The position numbers were made by a program, and so were the translations under genes. This document shows, in pieces, positions 1 to 10,881 of a stretch of 53,736 nt of DNA. The notes beneath the pieces are model-generated. The model was not told the DNA's origin. It saw only the letters and a list, made by a program, of their open reading frames with translations, and made no database searches. Every line of letters begins with the position of its first letter. Positions within the stretch are counted from its first letter, which is position 1. Location of the stretch: the NCBI GenBank assembly GCA_027596075.1, contig JADGJC010000194.1:13609-67344 (forward strand). Direction: 5' to 3'. Source of the DNA: Rhizophlyctis rosea. Taxonomy: Eukaryota > Chytridiomycota > Chytridiomycetes > Rhizophlyctidales > Rhizophlyctidaceae.

Positions 1-38
1 TGTCTTAATTCTGTTTTGGCTGAGGTCTTCTTCATCCG

Positions 39-88
39 GTGGGGGCGGGGCGGGACGGGGCGGGGCGGGGCGGGGCCGGGCAGGGGGG
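39..88. repeat. G-rich low-complexity run (GGGGC-type)
   Basis: An imperfect run of GGGGC units lies close to the left edge. It is flanked by ordinary sequence and has no telomeric TTAGGG/CCCTAA pattern. The right edge of the window is also G-rich on the same strand, so the two ends are not mirror images as telomeres would be. It is most likely low-quality contig-end sequence; a genuine G-quadruplex-forming repeat is the alternative. Confidence 0.6.
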
Positions 89-1265
89 CATGGTGAAATG
101 AGCATGCTGGTGCTCATTATCGCCAGATGCTGGTTTGGATTTTCCAATGGGTGATTCTTTTTACGCTCATTGATAAGTTGGTGGAAGGAGGAAAAAGAGG
201 AATTGTTGTATAGTCATGCATTTGCGTGAAATGATCGAGTCAACCGCAGTTTGAGCAGTTTGGGCATACATTCAGGTGACGGACTTTGGAGTGAATGTGT
301 GTGGTAGGGGGGTTTGGAATGGAAACTTTGCTCCCTCATTGCATGTTCTTTAAGCACCCATGTCACCGCCATGTCTATGGTAGCATAAAAACCTGTGAGG
401 TAAGTGATCTCATTCGCAGCGTCGCCCGTGGCGGTATTTTGCATGATTTTGTCTTTCCTTTTCCCACCATTGGGGTTTTGTTCTTCTGTTCTTTCCGTCA
501 TTGACAATCATGACAATCGCAGCATGCACGAGGGTGGATTTGTTGGGTCCAAGGGAAGGGAAAGGGAGATTTGCTGGGAAGTAGGAGGAGGAAAAACAAA
601 GGGTTTGCAGGAACATTGATGAAGCTAAGTTGAGGAAAGCGGAGATGGGGCCACACACCCCTGAGACGGTCTTACTTTGGGAATCTGATGGTCGTTCAGT
701 TAGTTTTGCCTTCATACAAGAGCATGAATAGTTGAAATGTCCCCGTTCGGAAATTTCGGAAGTTTACTGCTCACTTCCTCACGGCTGACATTGTATGGGT
801 TGGCAACATAGAGGAACAATGCTGGATGGATGCCGTTGGGTTGACATGCGTCCCGGTCATGGCACATAGAGGTCAAAAGAACTCTGGCAGACACTCCGTT
901 TTGTTTTTGATTTGTTTTGTAATTTGCTTGCCAGAACAAGCGCTGGTACCTCGATGGGTTACGTTCATGGCACCTGATCTTGCCTATGGTTGGCCATCAT
1001 TCCTCATATCAAACTCTATGCTTTTTTCGCAGGTGGTCATATTCATCTGTTCTGCATGAACTCCCGATGCGGCATTGGGGGTCCTTGCCGTTGGCCCGCA
1101 GCAGGGCGCAGCACGGATTTTCGGTGACTGCGCCTCAAGCTTGTTCAAGCAGTCAAAACTCCAGCACGGAAGGATTGCAACCTCCCACCCTTCTTTTCGA
1201 TTCTTCGGCCGATTCTGCAATTTGTACCAACCTGTAAGCGAATTTCCAATACTTAGAACGATACA
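89..1265. other. No gene recognised
   Basis: The open frames here are short, overlap each other on both strands and resemble no family I know. The last 100 bases before 1266 are presumably the 5' leader of the BTB gene. No clear TATA element was seen. Confidence 0.4.
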
Positions 1266-1982
1266 ATGGCAACTACAAACGACCAAATCAATTGCGATAC
1301 CCTCACTTTCTCTCTCGAATCAACCATCTTCGCCGTCCCCAAAAGCCAATTCCTCACCGTTCTCAAAACCCATTATCCGAACTCTTACTTCACCGCCCTC
1401 CTCTCTGGCCGCTGGAATCCCTCCGATCCGACAGCTTCAACAACTCCCGCAATCAGCATCGACCGTCCTGCAAAACCTTTCCAATACATTCTAGACTTCA
1501 TTCTCGAGCAATCGACCTCCCCGCCCACCAAACTCCAGTCCTTAAACATTCAGGACATGCCCTCGGCAGAAATAGACGCGTTACTAGAAGAAACAGACTA
1601 CTACAATCTCCCCTCCCTCCGCGACACAATCTACCTCCACTTCACCCGCACATACCTCATCACTCGGAAAACTGTCTCCCCTACACCTCCCCATCAAATC
1701 ATCCGCTGGACCAAGAAAACAAAGGAAGCGGCGTTAGTGTATTTAGCATTGTGCTTGGATCCGTGTAAGAAGTATACTGAGTGGGAGATTACGGAGTATT
1801 TGAAGGGGATGGATAGGAGTTCGCCGGGGGCGGCGATTGTGACGCGGAGGACGTTGGTGGAGAGTGGGTTGGTTAAGCGGCAGGGGGATGGGAGTGCGTA
1901 TTGGAGGGAGGAGGGTGTTACGAGGGATGGTGGGGATGGAGGGGAGTGGTGGCCTGAGTTGAGGAAGATGAGGGCTTTCTAA
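1266..1982 (+). CDS. BTB/POZ (T1, KCTD-like) domain protein
   Basis: A single exon encodes 238 residues. Residues about 12-125 fit a potassium-channel-tetramerisation (T1) type BTB fold. A strand that opens with DTLTFSLEST, like the usual VGG..F..T, is followed by a 'SIDRPAKPFQYILDFI' segment matching the 'DRDP..F..IL.YLR' signature, then 'LLEETDYYNLPSLRD' matching the 'LL.EADFYGL..L' helix. In other fungi such proteins are oligomerisation adaptors, often for cullin-3 ligases; that role is inferred. The C-terminal ~85 residues are basic and Gly/Arg/Glu-rich with no recognised domain. The start is the first ATG, with no in-frame coding sequence before it that looks real. Third positions are strongly C-rich up to about base 1725 and G-rich afterwards (about 77 C versus 15 G, then 2 C versus 57 G by hand count). 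Confidence 0.85.
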   Translation: MATTNDQINCDTLTFSLESTIFAVPKSQFLTVLKTHYPNSYFTALLSGRWNPSDPTASTTPAISIDRPAKPFQYILDFILEQSTSPPTKLQSLNIQDMPSAEIDALLEETDYYNLPSLRDTIYLHFTRTYLITRKTVSPTPPHQIIRWTKKTKEAALVYLALCLDPCKKYTEWEITEYLKGMDRSSPGAAIVTRRTLVESGLVKRQGDGSAYWREEGVTRDGGDGGEWWPELRKMRAF

Positions 1983-4900
1983 TGTACCCAGATCGTTTGC
2001 CGAATATTCTGCTCACGGGGGTGTTTGGATGGATGGATGGGGTGGCGTACTGGTTGTACAGCCGTGTAAATCTGGATGCCCAACTTGTCCATATGAACAT
2101 TTAGATTCCACCACGAAGTGCCTCGATTGGTTGCCATGATGAGCACACCATGTTGCCCGCTTCCAGAGCTCAATCAGCTTGCCAAAGCGTCGGAGAGCGA
2201 CATTGTAACGTTAAAGACGCAACAATGTATCATGTAAGCCTTCCATTCCCATGGAGAGCGAATATTACGGGTGTAGCCATATTCGCAACAACTCGCTGCT
2301 TCACGATAGGCTGCGAAGTTTGTCGTGTGGTACACAATTTTTTTTTTTTTTCGTTTACGTGTCAGTGATTTCTGAGGGACACCGACTTTCTACCAACAAA
2401 CTTCGCATCTTCATCAACTGCCCAAGCACAACAGCATGTTGCCAACATTAAGAGAATCGGCAAGAACAAAAGGGACATTGTTGAGAAAGCGGATGTTCGA
2501 CGATGAGATTTTCTTGACACTTTCGCTAATAAATGTGATTATTCTCAAAGTTTTTGTGTGTCCGAGTATAGCATCATATGTAGTCATCGTAGATGCGAGA
2601 TAGGTTGGGCGACCTCCAACAGTCAATATCTCGAGCATGCTCCTTTGAGAACGCTTGGATTAGGTGCTTGCCACTGTGCACCCTGCTCATTGGGCGCTAC
2701 ACACGACAATGTTCCTTTTTACCGATCCTAAATGCAAATTGCTTCAATCGCTGCAGGTAATTATAAATTCTGCATGACCACAACAAGCGCCGGTGCTTGG
2801 TTTGCAGAGGGATGGCGCTTAACTCACACATTTGCTATCATGCACACGCAACAAGCAAAAAGGGAAAACTGCACATGTCGCACGAGTCGGAGGCCCCATT
2901 TGCTTGGAAATCCCTACGCACAAAGCGCAGTCCAAACTCCAAGAATGAAATAGGATTTAGATCAACTTCAATGAGTAGCACTCATGGTAAAAAAGTGACA
3001 GGGGGAAAAATGGGCAAAAGGGGTTCTGTCGGAGCCTGAATCGTTGAGGAAGAAGCATTCAGCCAGCTTCCAAGCAAGTTGCTTTGCTCCGTTTGGCAAA
3101 TAATGATGCTGACACTGGGTCTGAATGTTGAGGTGCAGAGCGACTTCTCCCACGCGCACAGGAATGGTCCCCATTCGTAAGCTTTTACAACAAATGGATA
3201 CTTTACGAACGACGCTGCTTGATTGAGAAGTGGTTTTGGAAGGTCGTTCCCAAAACCATCTCCTCCACCATCAGTGGCGCCAGGCTTTTCTGTTTTTCGA
3301 ATTTTTGCGTTCACCAGCTGTTTACGCGGTTCATGCCGCTGCCTCAAAAGAGGGACATGTATTTCGATGGCAGGACGCGCGCAGGGCGACACGAATTTAA
3401 TTAATGGTATCATTTATCAGATGAGCGATCAAATCGGCTGTTGAGTCGACCAAATTGCAGAACACAAAGAACGGACTCTGAGTGAACTCTTGTTAAAAAA
3501 TGGTTCAAGCTCCGACATGTCATAAGAAGACAAACCTCTTCAACCGTTTCATGGCATAATTTTGGACATGTTGATGTGGCTATTGATAATCAATGTTTTT
3601 GCGAGCGTACAATCACTTGATGACCCACATGCAGGGTTCGTGGAGAGGTGAATCGATAATATTACGTGGGGTGGTTTGGAGTGTATAATGTTGCAAAAGT
3701 AACCGAGCAACAAGCTGAGCATGCTGCGGGTTGGTAAGATCAAGTCACGTCTGCTTTTTTCTTGATTGTAAGCGACGCTAACCTAGTCGGACGGAACTAC
3801 AATGTACAGTCAAAACGGACATATGCCTTCTTGTTGAAACAAATTTGCGTAGCACCTCCGAGCTTACATCGTCTAAAGTCCAGCTGAGCACCAGCTGCAG
3901 ATGGGAGCAACATTGGGACCAACGGGCCAGTAACTCGCTACTACTAAGTGCTGACCTTCCCACTTTACAGCCATCTCCGTTTTCAAGCATTTCCGTGGCG
4001 GGTTCATGAGTGACAGATGCAAAACGACTGTCTCCGGCCGTCATCGCAAAAAACATCCATTGGATCCACTTTAGAAATGCCGAAGGGAGCATGGCCACCC
4101 CGCTCAGGCTTAGAGTGGCAAAATGGACGACCTGAGTAAGCCTGCGTACGAAATGTTGAGTGCCAGTGTGCGAATGAGGATGGGATGCTCCAAATTGGTG
4201 AGCAGCTGTGACGGACTGTTAATATTGGGCAACCCAAAGTGGTCGGATCCCTCAATGGGTAATCTTTCAATAACATATGACCATTACACACACTCAATAG
4301 GGTCGTCAGCTTACCTCCACTCCACGATACCTCAATGATCTCGTCATTGTAAACACATTGTTTTTGTGCTATCAAGTCACCCGTTGTCAAACTGAAAAAA
4401 GAACGAGTTAACTTGACAGCCTGACCACGTAAGCCCATGCCCCTGAGCCGTCAAACATGCCACCGAGAAACTTAGATTTCCCTATTTGTACACAAACGCC
4501 AGCCTGAATCGGAGGTTTGGATCTTTCCCGCCCACGGCTTTCTCAGCTGCCGGCTGACGAACGTGGTGGTTCAATACTGGCTTTTGAGTGGCAAGAACTG
4601 TTGGAGGGAAACGCCACGATCATGCGAACCAGCTAGGATTTATGTGAAGTTTGTTCCTGGTGATCACATGAAGGCTCATCTGATGCGCTCAGTACTTCTT
4701 CCGGCAGCCGCTTTGTCTCCCTGATTGTGCTATTAGACACAAAAAGTATTACATTAAGAAGAACCATCATGAACTAGGCTCGATTGGCCAGGTCGGCAAT
4801 GAGTTGGCGTTTCATTTCGGCATTCAGCAACGGACTGTCAAAAACATATCATATTTTACAAGTTTGATGCAACGTTTTGCATGACTAGATGACTCTTTCA

Positions 4901-5214
4901 TGAGTCTTGTTGGAAAACGCAAACACCATGGAGAAATTTCAGATGCAGGGCGGGGATCATCCAGCGCACAAGCCCAATCGTATCATAATAAGGACATGAT
5001 TCTGTTTTGCATTTCGAGGTAGTAAATGGACTATCACTGCCAGTTTTTTGACAACAGACAATGATTTTTGAATGTCTATAGAATCGATTATGCTATGAAT
5101 CCAAGATCTTGTAGAACTTCAAGATGCAAATACTAGAACAACTACGACTATGTACAGTACACGACTTAAAAGAGTCATAAGCCTATCGGAACCTGTGATG
5201 CCTCGCCCAAACAT
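1983..5214. other. Gene-poor stretch with coding-like scraps
   Basis: No complete gene could be assembled. On the minus strand, 4438 down to about 3780 holds splice-like signals around plausible peptide pieces, for example LTTGDLIAQKQCVYNDEIIE followed by a GTAAGC donor, then a helix-like LLTNLEHPILIRTLALNI. They lack a recognisable family and the C-to-G synonymous skew of the sure genes. They may be a decayed or lineage-specific gene. A poly-T tract lies near 2340. Confidence 0.3.
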
Positions 5215-6413
5215 TCATTGCCATTCCCGGATGGTATTAAGCGGCCCCGCTTTCTCTTCCAGGATCCCAACAACCTCGTTCCATACAATAGGCTCCATCT
5301 CCTTTCCTGCCGGGCTTCTCACCCATTCCGACTCTCTGATAAGGTGATGCACCATATTGTCAGTGTGCTGTTGCAGCATAGCATTCCAAGATAACACACA
5401 AACACTTACGGTGCGATTTCCATGGCACTGATATATCTCCCATTCCTGTCCACCTGTCCCGCCTCCTCATCCAACGCCGCCCAAACATAGTTCCTCGCCC
5501 CAGCTTCACCCGTCCGCGCAAGAGCCTTCTTCATCAAATAAAACACCCAAGAACTATTATCCCTGAATAAATCCGAATGGCACAACCCCGGATTGACCGT
5601 ATGTGTGATGATCTTCTTGTCTTCTGGATTTCTTGACTTTGCTAGCAACCCGGCAATGTGACGTACGAGAAGGACTTCAAGGAGTTTGCTGGTTGCGTAG
5701 CGGTCTGTGTCCATCTTTTTGTTGAATGCTGCGACGGAGAGTTGGGATGCGGTGGGGTTTTGGAGGAAGAAGTGGATTTCGGAGGAGACAATGATGACTC
5801 GGGGGTTGGATGGGGACCTGGCAGCGGTTTGACGGAGGATTGGAAGGAGGAGGAAGAAGAGGAGGAAAGTACTTAGGACGTTGACTTGGACACTAGAGAT
5901 AGAGAGATGGATTAAATCTATGAATTTATGAAAGCAGACCAGGGGAAGATTTGAGAACGCTGCAACTTACGAAATATCAAATCCATCTCCCGTCGATTGC
6001 GGATGCTCCTTTGCAACACCAGCATTCTGGACGAACACATCCAACGGCAAGCCACTCTGGATGTACTCCTTCGCAAACTTCTTAACACTATCGAAATTTG
6101 ACAGCTCCAGTTCCATGTATCCGATCTTTTCCCTCGCTATGCCAGTAGCAGCCACAATCCGCTTAACGGTGTCCTCTCCTTTTGTCGCGTCACGAGCAGT
6201 AACGATGAGCTTCTGAGGTCCCAAACGGGCAAAATGGAGAGCAGCTTCGAAACCTAGACCGGTGTTGGCGCCTGTGACGACGATGGTTTTGGTGCTGATG
6301 TCGTAGGGTTTGAGTTGGGGCAGCGCGCGGAGTTGGGTGCGGATAAACTGATGACGATTCGGTTAAGTCGTGATTCATCAATGGTTGGATATGCACACCC
6401 GACGTACCTCCAT
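5215..6413 (-). CDS. Short-chain dehydrogenase/reductase (SDR)
   Basis: Four exons (6408-6413, 5971-6347, 5410-5892, 5215-5335) join in frame into 328 residues; introns are 60, 78 and 74 nt with GTACGT/GTAAGT donors and AG acceptors. The first exon is only ATGGAG. The Rossmann cofactor motif TGANTGLG lies at residues 27-34, VQNAG gives the structural NAG motif, IIVSS carries the catalytic serine, and YATSK is the Tyr-x3-Lys catalytic pair, followed by VNPGLCHSDL. Fold and order match the retinol-dehydrogenase/WWOX-like classical SDRs, which use NAD(P)H to reduce or oxidise carbonyl/alcohol substrates; the substrate cannot be told. No membrane anchor was obvious. The gene stands alone, with a TATA-like element about 95 nt upstream of the start. 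The last-exon acceptor was chosen because it alone restores the frame and gives the expected ESEWVRSPAGKEM tail. Confidence 0.9.
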
Positions 6414-6507
6414 GATTGTTTGTTCGTTGAAGTCAAAGGTAATAAAGTGCTCTTCGTTTTGAGTATTGCAGGTATGACCTTTCGGAAACGCTGGAGAGGG
6501 GGGACCG

Positions 6508-6517
6508 TTATATATAA
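6508..6517 (-). promoter_or_regulatory. Probable TATA box of the SDR gene
   Basis: On the minus strand the sequence reads TTATATATAA, about 95 nt upstream of the SDR start codon at 6413, a position compatible with a fungal TATA element plus a short leader. Only position and sequence support it. Confidence 0.45.
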
Positions 6518-7040
6518 TTTCTTGAAGGAGAAATGGGAAGGAGGCGTGGCTTTGACGGGCACACAGGCGCACTTTCATCCGCGGCGGCACAGTTTTCAAT
6601 TCCTTTCCAAACCTGACGCGAAGCTCCGCCAGGGTTTCCCCATCCCCGCGGCAGTTGCAAACATATACCTTTCCGTGCATCCTCCGCTACCTTTCCAACT
6701 TAGAAATCTTGAAACTCACAATTGTCACTGTCCCTTCTCACACCTTGCTAGAGGGGTGATCATTACCTGAGACTTGCAATTGAATGAGCTGGCAGGAGGT
6801 TCCGAAGATGAGACATGTGCAGCATCCTCTGTACGTCACCAGTAACATCATTTTGGCGAGAGGGAGACTTGGGAGCTTCTGGTAACTTTGGAATACACAT
6901 TTGGAAGAGCTTGCTGGACGTTTAAATAAGCAATGAATTATCCTCTTCATCAGGTGTGTCACAGGCCCATCATGAGTGCATGAAGTGCGTGAGGGGCCCA
7001 TTATTGCATGCTTCCATCTATGATGCCATGCTACGCCGTT
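6518..7040. other. No gene recognised
   Basis: This is the spacer between the SDR promoter and the 3' end of the decayed sensor gene. The open frames are shadows with no recognisable similarity. Confidence 0.4.
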
Positions 7041-9474
7041 TTATTCTGGCGGATGATGACCATTGCCACTGCTAGGCATGACGTTGCTCGTCATGCGGGC
7101 GGCCATGTCCCGGTTACGTCTAATGGCTTGGGCACTTTGGTTTGAGAGTAGTTAGTGGTCACGAACACGGTGAGGGGAGAAAGAATGAGAAGCAAGAGGG
7201 TCGGCTGTACTTACAAGGCTTTACACACATTGTGTCGAAAACGATCTCCATTGTACGCTTCGAGGACCATACTTCGATGCTGAATTTTGATGTGATGGCA
7301 TTGAAAATTAGTGCTTGTGCCAGACGGCGGAATGGACGACGATAGGATACTTACATTCAGCATCCCGGATTGTGAGACGGAGCCGAAATCAAACTTGGTG
7401 AGCTGATTTAGGAAAGTGGTTATCAGCAAGGACATGTACGTCACTCCTCCATTATCAAGGCCGTACATCACCTTCCGCATCGCATCTGTCAGAGTTGCTA
7501 GAGCCCTAACCATCATGGTTAAAGCAATACTCCCTACGGCGGTGAATGCAACTGGGCGAGCAACACCGCCATAATCAATCCGTTTCGCTGACCGCAGTCC
7601 ACTTGACCGAGGAAGTCGGATCTTGGGATAGCAGTGCTGTGGTAAATGATTGAGCACTCTTTGGGGTCCATAGGCCATTGGCACCCCGTAAGCTATCACG
7701 TACAGGAATACGAGTGATAATCTCGAAGATATGATCCGTTGGGCTTGATTGAAATGCGACCCGTTGCTTAGCTTGATTGATGAGGACGACGAGTCCGGCA
7801 TGTCCGACAGATTCTAAGGATCACGTATATCAGACAGATGTCGGTTTCACGGGTTCACAGAGAGTTCCTACTCGTACCGGAAATTGAATCCTCAGTCCAT
7901 GTCCAATCTCACTGATGAAGTCATCTCCACTGTCGTACACAAAGGGCCGAACCCCACCAGCCGCCAAGTTCCCTACACCTGTCCCCACCACTGCAGATCC
8001 ATCGTCAATAAGGGTATTGACAGTGTGGGTCGTGGGTTTCAAGGTTCGCAAAACGGCTTCAACAGTGTTAGCTGTTGCAACATCGCATTGAGCCATAAAC
8101 AGTGGGGTGGGCGGAGTAGGGTAGGTGGAAGCGAAGAACATCTCTTTGTAGAATATCATGCCGTTGTAGGATCCATCGCTCTGATGCGACGTGAAGTTGT
8201 AATTAACGTTCTGCGGAGTGGAGGTATGTAAACCCGCTCATGAACGCACCACTTGCAACGTCCAAAGGTCCCATTGCCCCACACCAGGCTGGTATGTGGT
8301 GTAGTTGTAGAAATCTGCAATGTTTGGATTGAGGATCAAAGCAGGTTTTCTGGTGGCTATCGTCGGCCCAAACACGATTCCCGAGCCTGCGTTTGATTCG
8401 AATGGAAGGTCAACAGCTACCCAAAGTACGCGCTATTGTATCGTGTCTTACACACAAATGCTTCGAACACAACTTACCCGCATCGGAGAACCTCGCGGTC
8501 TCATTAACGGTGGTGTAGTCCTGCCACACTGAAAAGGGAACACGCCCTCAATCCATGACACTCGAGGCCGACCACACAAGGCAGTTCTCTCACCATCCAT
8601 TCTAGCTGGTTCAGTTGGTTTCACCACACCCAGAAGCGTGACCGTTCAAATATCCAGGAGGAGGGAACACCGAAATCGTTTATTGATTTCGTTGAAGCTG
8701 CATAAGTCTCTGGGAGGAATGGACAACATACCGTGTCCATATGTCCCGACACGTTAGGATAGGGAGTAAACGTCAATGAGTCCGTGTTCTGTTTTTGGGT
8801 GAATCAGGTAACCCAAGCATTACTACCCATAATCGACTCCGATTACATGTTGACGAACACCAAAACGTACCAGGAGGAGACGGCTGAGAAGACTTTGTCG
8901 AAAAATAAGAAACATCGGTATACAGGTCAAATTCGCCAAATAAAGTTAATCAGAAAAGATATGCAACCTACGTCCAGTCTCTGTAGCAAGGCTGTTCGTG
9001 TTTGTCAGAAACTTTGACCGAAAGTTCGCAGAATTGGATAGGGTATGCATGACATTGACTGGATCTTGTAAGGCGGACTCAATTGGAATCTCTTGCTCCA
9101 AATACAATACGCTGATGGGCAAAGGTCGTAACACTCCAGTTAGTGGAGTGCGGAGCAAACGCCCGGCACGGACTCATCCCTTTGAAAAGCTTACCTCCGT
9201 TAAATTGGCGACGAGCATCTGGGATGCCTCGTTTGCGGTATTGGGATGCCTCGCTTGCGAGACTTTGAAGAACACTTATCCTGCTGTGATAATTTTCGAA
9301 ATAGTCGTTTCGCGTTTACCGAATGTTCTGCTGCTCAAATGGACCTAATCTCACAATTTCACATTTCCCAATAAGCACGATTACGCGGCGTGAATGGATA
9401 CTAACTGCATTTGTGTGTGTATCTTTCACATTGAAGACAGGTGGGGTGAGAAATAGGATGGATTCTTGGGACAT
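7041..9474 (-). pseudogene. Decayed membrane sensor (extracellular sensor domain, TM, HAMP-like)
   Basis: A string of small exons on the minus strand gives convincing peptides: FFKVSQARHPNTANEAS near 9280, VLYLEQEIPIESALQDPVNV near 9110, TPYPNVSGHMDT near 8745, SGIVFGPTIATRKPALIL near 8390, SYNGMIFYKEMFFASTYPTP near 8160, then a hydrophobic segment AFTAVGSIALTMM and LATLTDAMRKV, which resembles the start of a HAMP linker, ending QAIRRNRDMAARM and a stop at 7041. The layout suits a Cache-like extracellular ligand-sensing domain, one membrane span and a short cytoplasmic tail without kinase or cyclase output; the Cache label is a guess. At least two places need a frame change: between MAVLLA and VAFTAVG (about 7560), and near 7220, where an extra TG follows FDTM. 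The N-terminal membrane segment was not found. It is probably a pseudogene, though undetected splicing could rescue parts. An intact tRNA lies directly upstream. Confidence 0.55.
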
Positions 9475-9599
9475 GTTTTGATGTGAGATCGATCGAAAAT
9501 CCATTCATCATGACAGACCGCCAAAGTGCAGCCGAAAAGCGGGGTTAGCTTGATAAGCGTACGTATATAATAGTTAAATTTTTGTACGATGCCAAACAA

Positions 9600-9682
9600 G
9601 CACGAGTGGCCGAGTTGGTCTAAGGCGTGGGTCTTAAGATCCCATATCTTCGGATGCGTGGGTTCGAACCCCACCTCGTGCA
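9600..9682 (+). tRNA. tRNA-Leu, anticodon UAA
   Basis: The 83-nt gene folds as a class II tRNA. The acceptor stem GCACGAG pairs fully with CTCGTGC and is followed by discriminator A. A D-arm with GGCCGAGTTGGTC (A box), anticodon loop CTTAAGA (anticodon TAA at 9634-9636), a long variable arm (TATCTTCGGATG) and a T-arm with GGGTTCGAACCCC (B box) follow. No intron and no encoded CCA are seen. The innermost anticodon-stem pair (31-39) is a T-T mismatch. Confidence 0.95.
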
Positions 9683-9687
9683 CTCAA

Positions 9688-9691
9688 TTTT
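9688..9691 (+). terminator. RNA polymerase III terminator of tRNA-Leu
   Basis: A TTTT run begins 6 nt downstream of the tRNA 3' end, the minimal Pol III stop signal. Confidence 0.7.
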
Positions 9692-10707
9692 GTTCACGGG
9701 TGGTTTTTGCGACGCGTTCGCCTTCCAAACAGCCTCCTGTCAGCCGAGCATCATGTGCACTCAGGCCAAAACAAGATACAAAATTCTGCCCGATGATAGC
9801 TCATCAGTACTTACCGAGTATATAGCACGTCCATATCATGCATTTTGCGCCATCTGATGATGGACTCCGATATTGAATGCGGGTGACTGTGAAGTGATGC
9901 ATATTGTCCACAACATGTACGACGTTCCAGTCGGCCGAATCGAATGCAAGACTGCCTCGGTCGGCAAATGAGTGCTTTGCTTGTTCTTTTTCGTCCGCCA
10001 AGAGTGGCGCAACCCACGAAGCTTTGAAGGCTTTCGTTTCGTTGCCCATTTCCCCACAGTCAGAACGAGTTATCGCATGGTTATTGTACGCAAATTGGGG
10101 AAAAGGTGTTAGACTGAATCGTTGAACGCGTGAAGAGAACCGTCTGTACGATCCGGTAAATGTCGTGGGTTTGATCATTGTGCTCCTCTGAGTTACCACG
10201 ACCCTGCTTCCACTGACCAAGGATACATTTACAATGTGCTCTTCATATATCAACCTTCCGATCATTCCTCCATAATTGGGACTGCTCCGTTTCCAGACCA
10301 ATGCGAAACAGAAAACAACGCAGACACGGAGCAATGAGATGAGAAGATGCTCGGTGCCATTCTTGATAGCAACTGTTAGTTTTGATCTCCAATATGTGGG
10401 CCAGCTCTCGCAATCTCATCGAATGTGTGCAAAAAGGAGACTCGTTTTCGATAAAAACTTTGCTGGGGGTGAATGACTATAGAACACCCACCTTTGCAAT
10501 GGTGGTAATGTCAACAGGGCACCACCCATGCTGGTGTGGACTCCATAGTCACCGATGGAATCGAACTCAGTGAACCCCTTCAGTGTTCTGACCGAGATGC
10601 AGGTGCGATGTAGACTACCTCAATTATACGTCTGCGCACTATGGAAGCACCAGTATTTCCTCTTTTTGTCAACCGTTTTCTGTTCTGGCGAGATAAGGCT
10701 CTTCGCG
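9692..10707. other. No gene recognised
   Basis: A 176-codon open frame on the minus strand (10334-9804) has an ordinary composition but no recognisable motif, and alternative frames across it are equally open. It is treated as unsupported. Confidence 0.35.
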
Positions 10708-10881
10708 ACTCGATCCCGTTTTCAGTCAATCCTGTCCCTTGATGGTACGGACGACCGATTTGCCGGAATCTACAGGATCTACCATTTTTTGCCAACTCGA
10801 TCCCGTTTTCAGTCAATCCTGTCCCTTGATGGTACGGTCGACCGATTTGCCGGGATCTGCAGGATACCATTTGGCAAAAAA
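10708..10881. repeat. Two-copy tandem repeat, 87-bp unit
   Basis: The unit starting ACTCGATCCCGTTTTCAGTC at 10708 recurs at 10795 with only a few substitutions (for example GGACGACC versus GGTCGACC) and small length differences at its 3' end. It lies in non-coding sequence. The low divergence suggests a recent duplication. Confidence 0.85.

Noticed and set aside
7041..9474. A second class C GPCR, because of similar exon sizes to the gene at 41.9-47.8 kb
   Set aside because: The peptides do not match the GPCR ectodomain or its 7TM core; only one membrane span and a HAMP-like linker are visible.
9804..10334. A 176-codon protein on the minus strand
   Set aside because: There are several overlapping open frames, no motif, no C-to-G synonymous skew and no promoter or poly-A signals.
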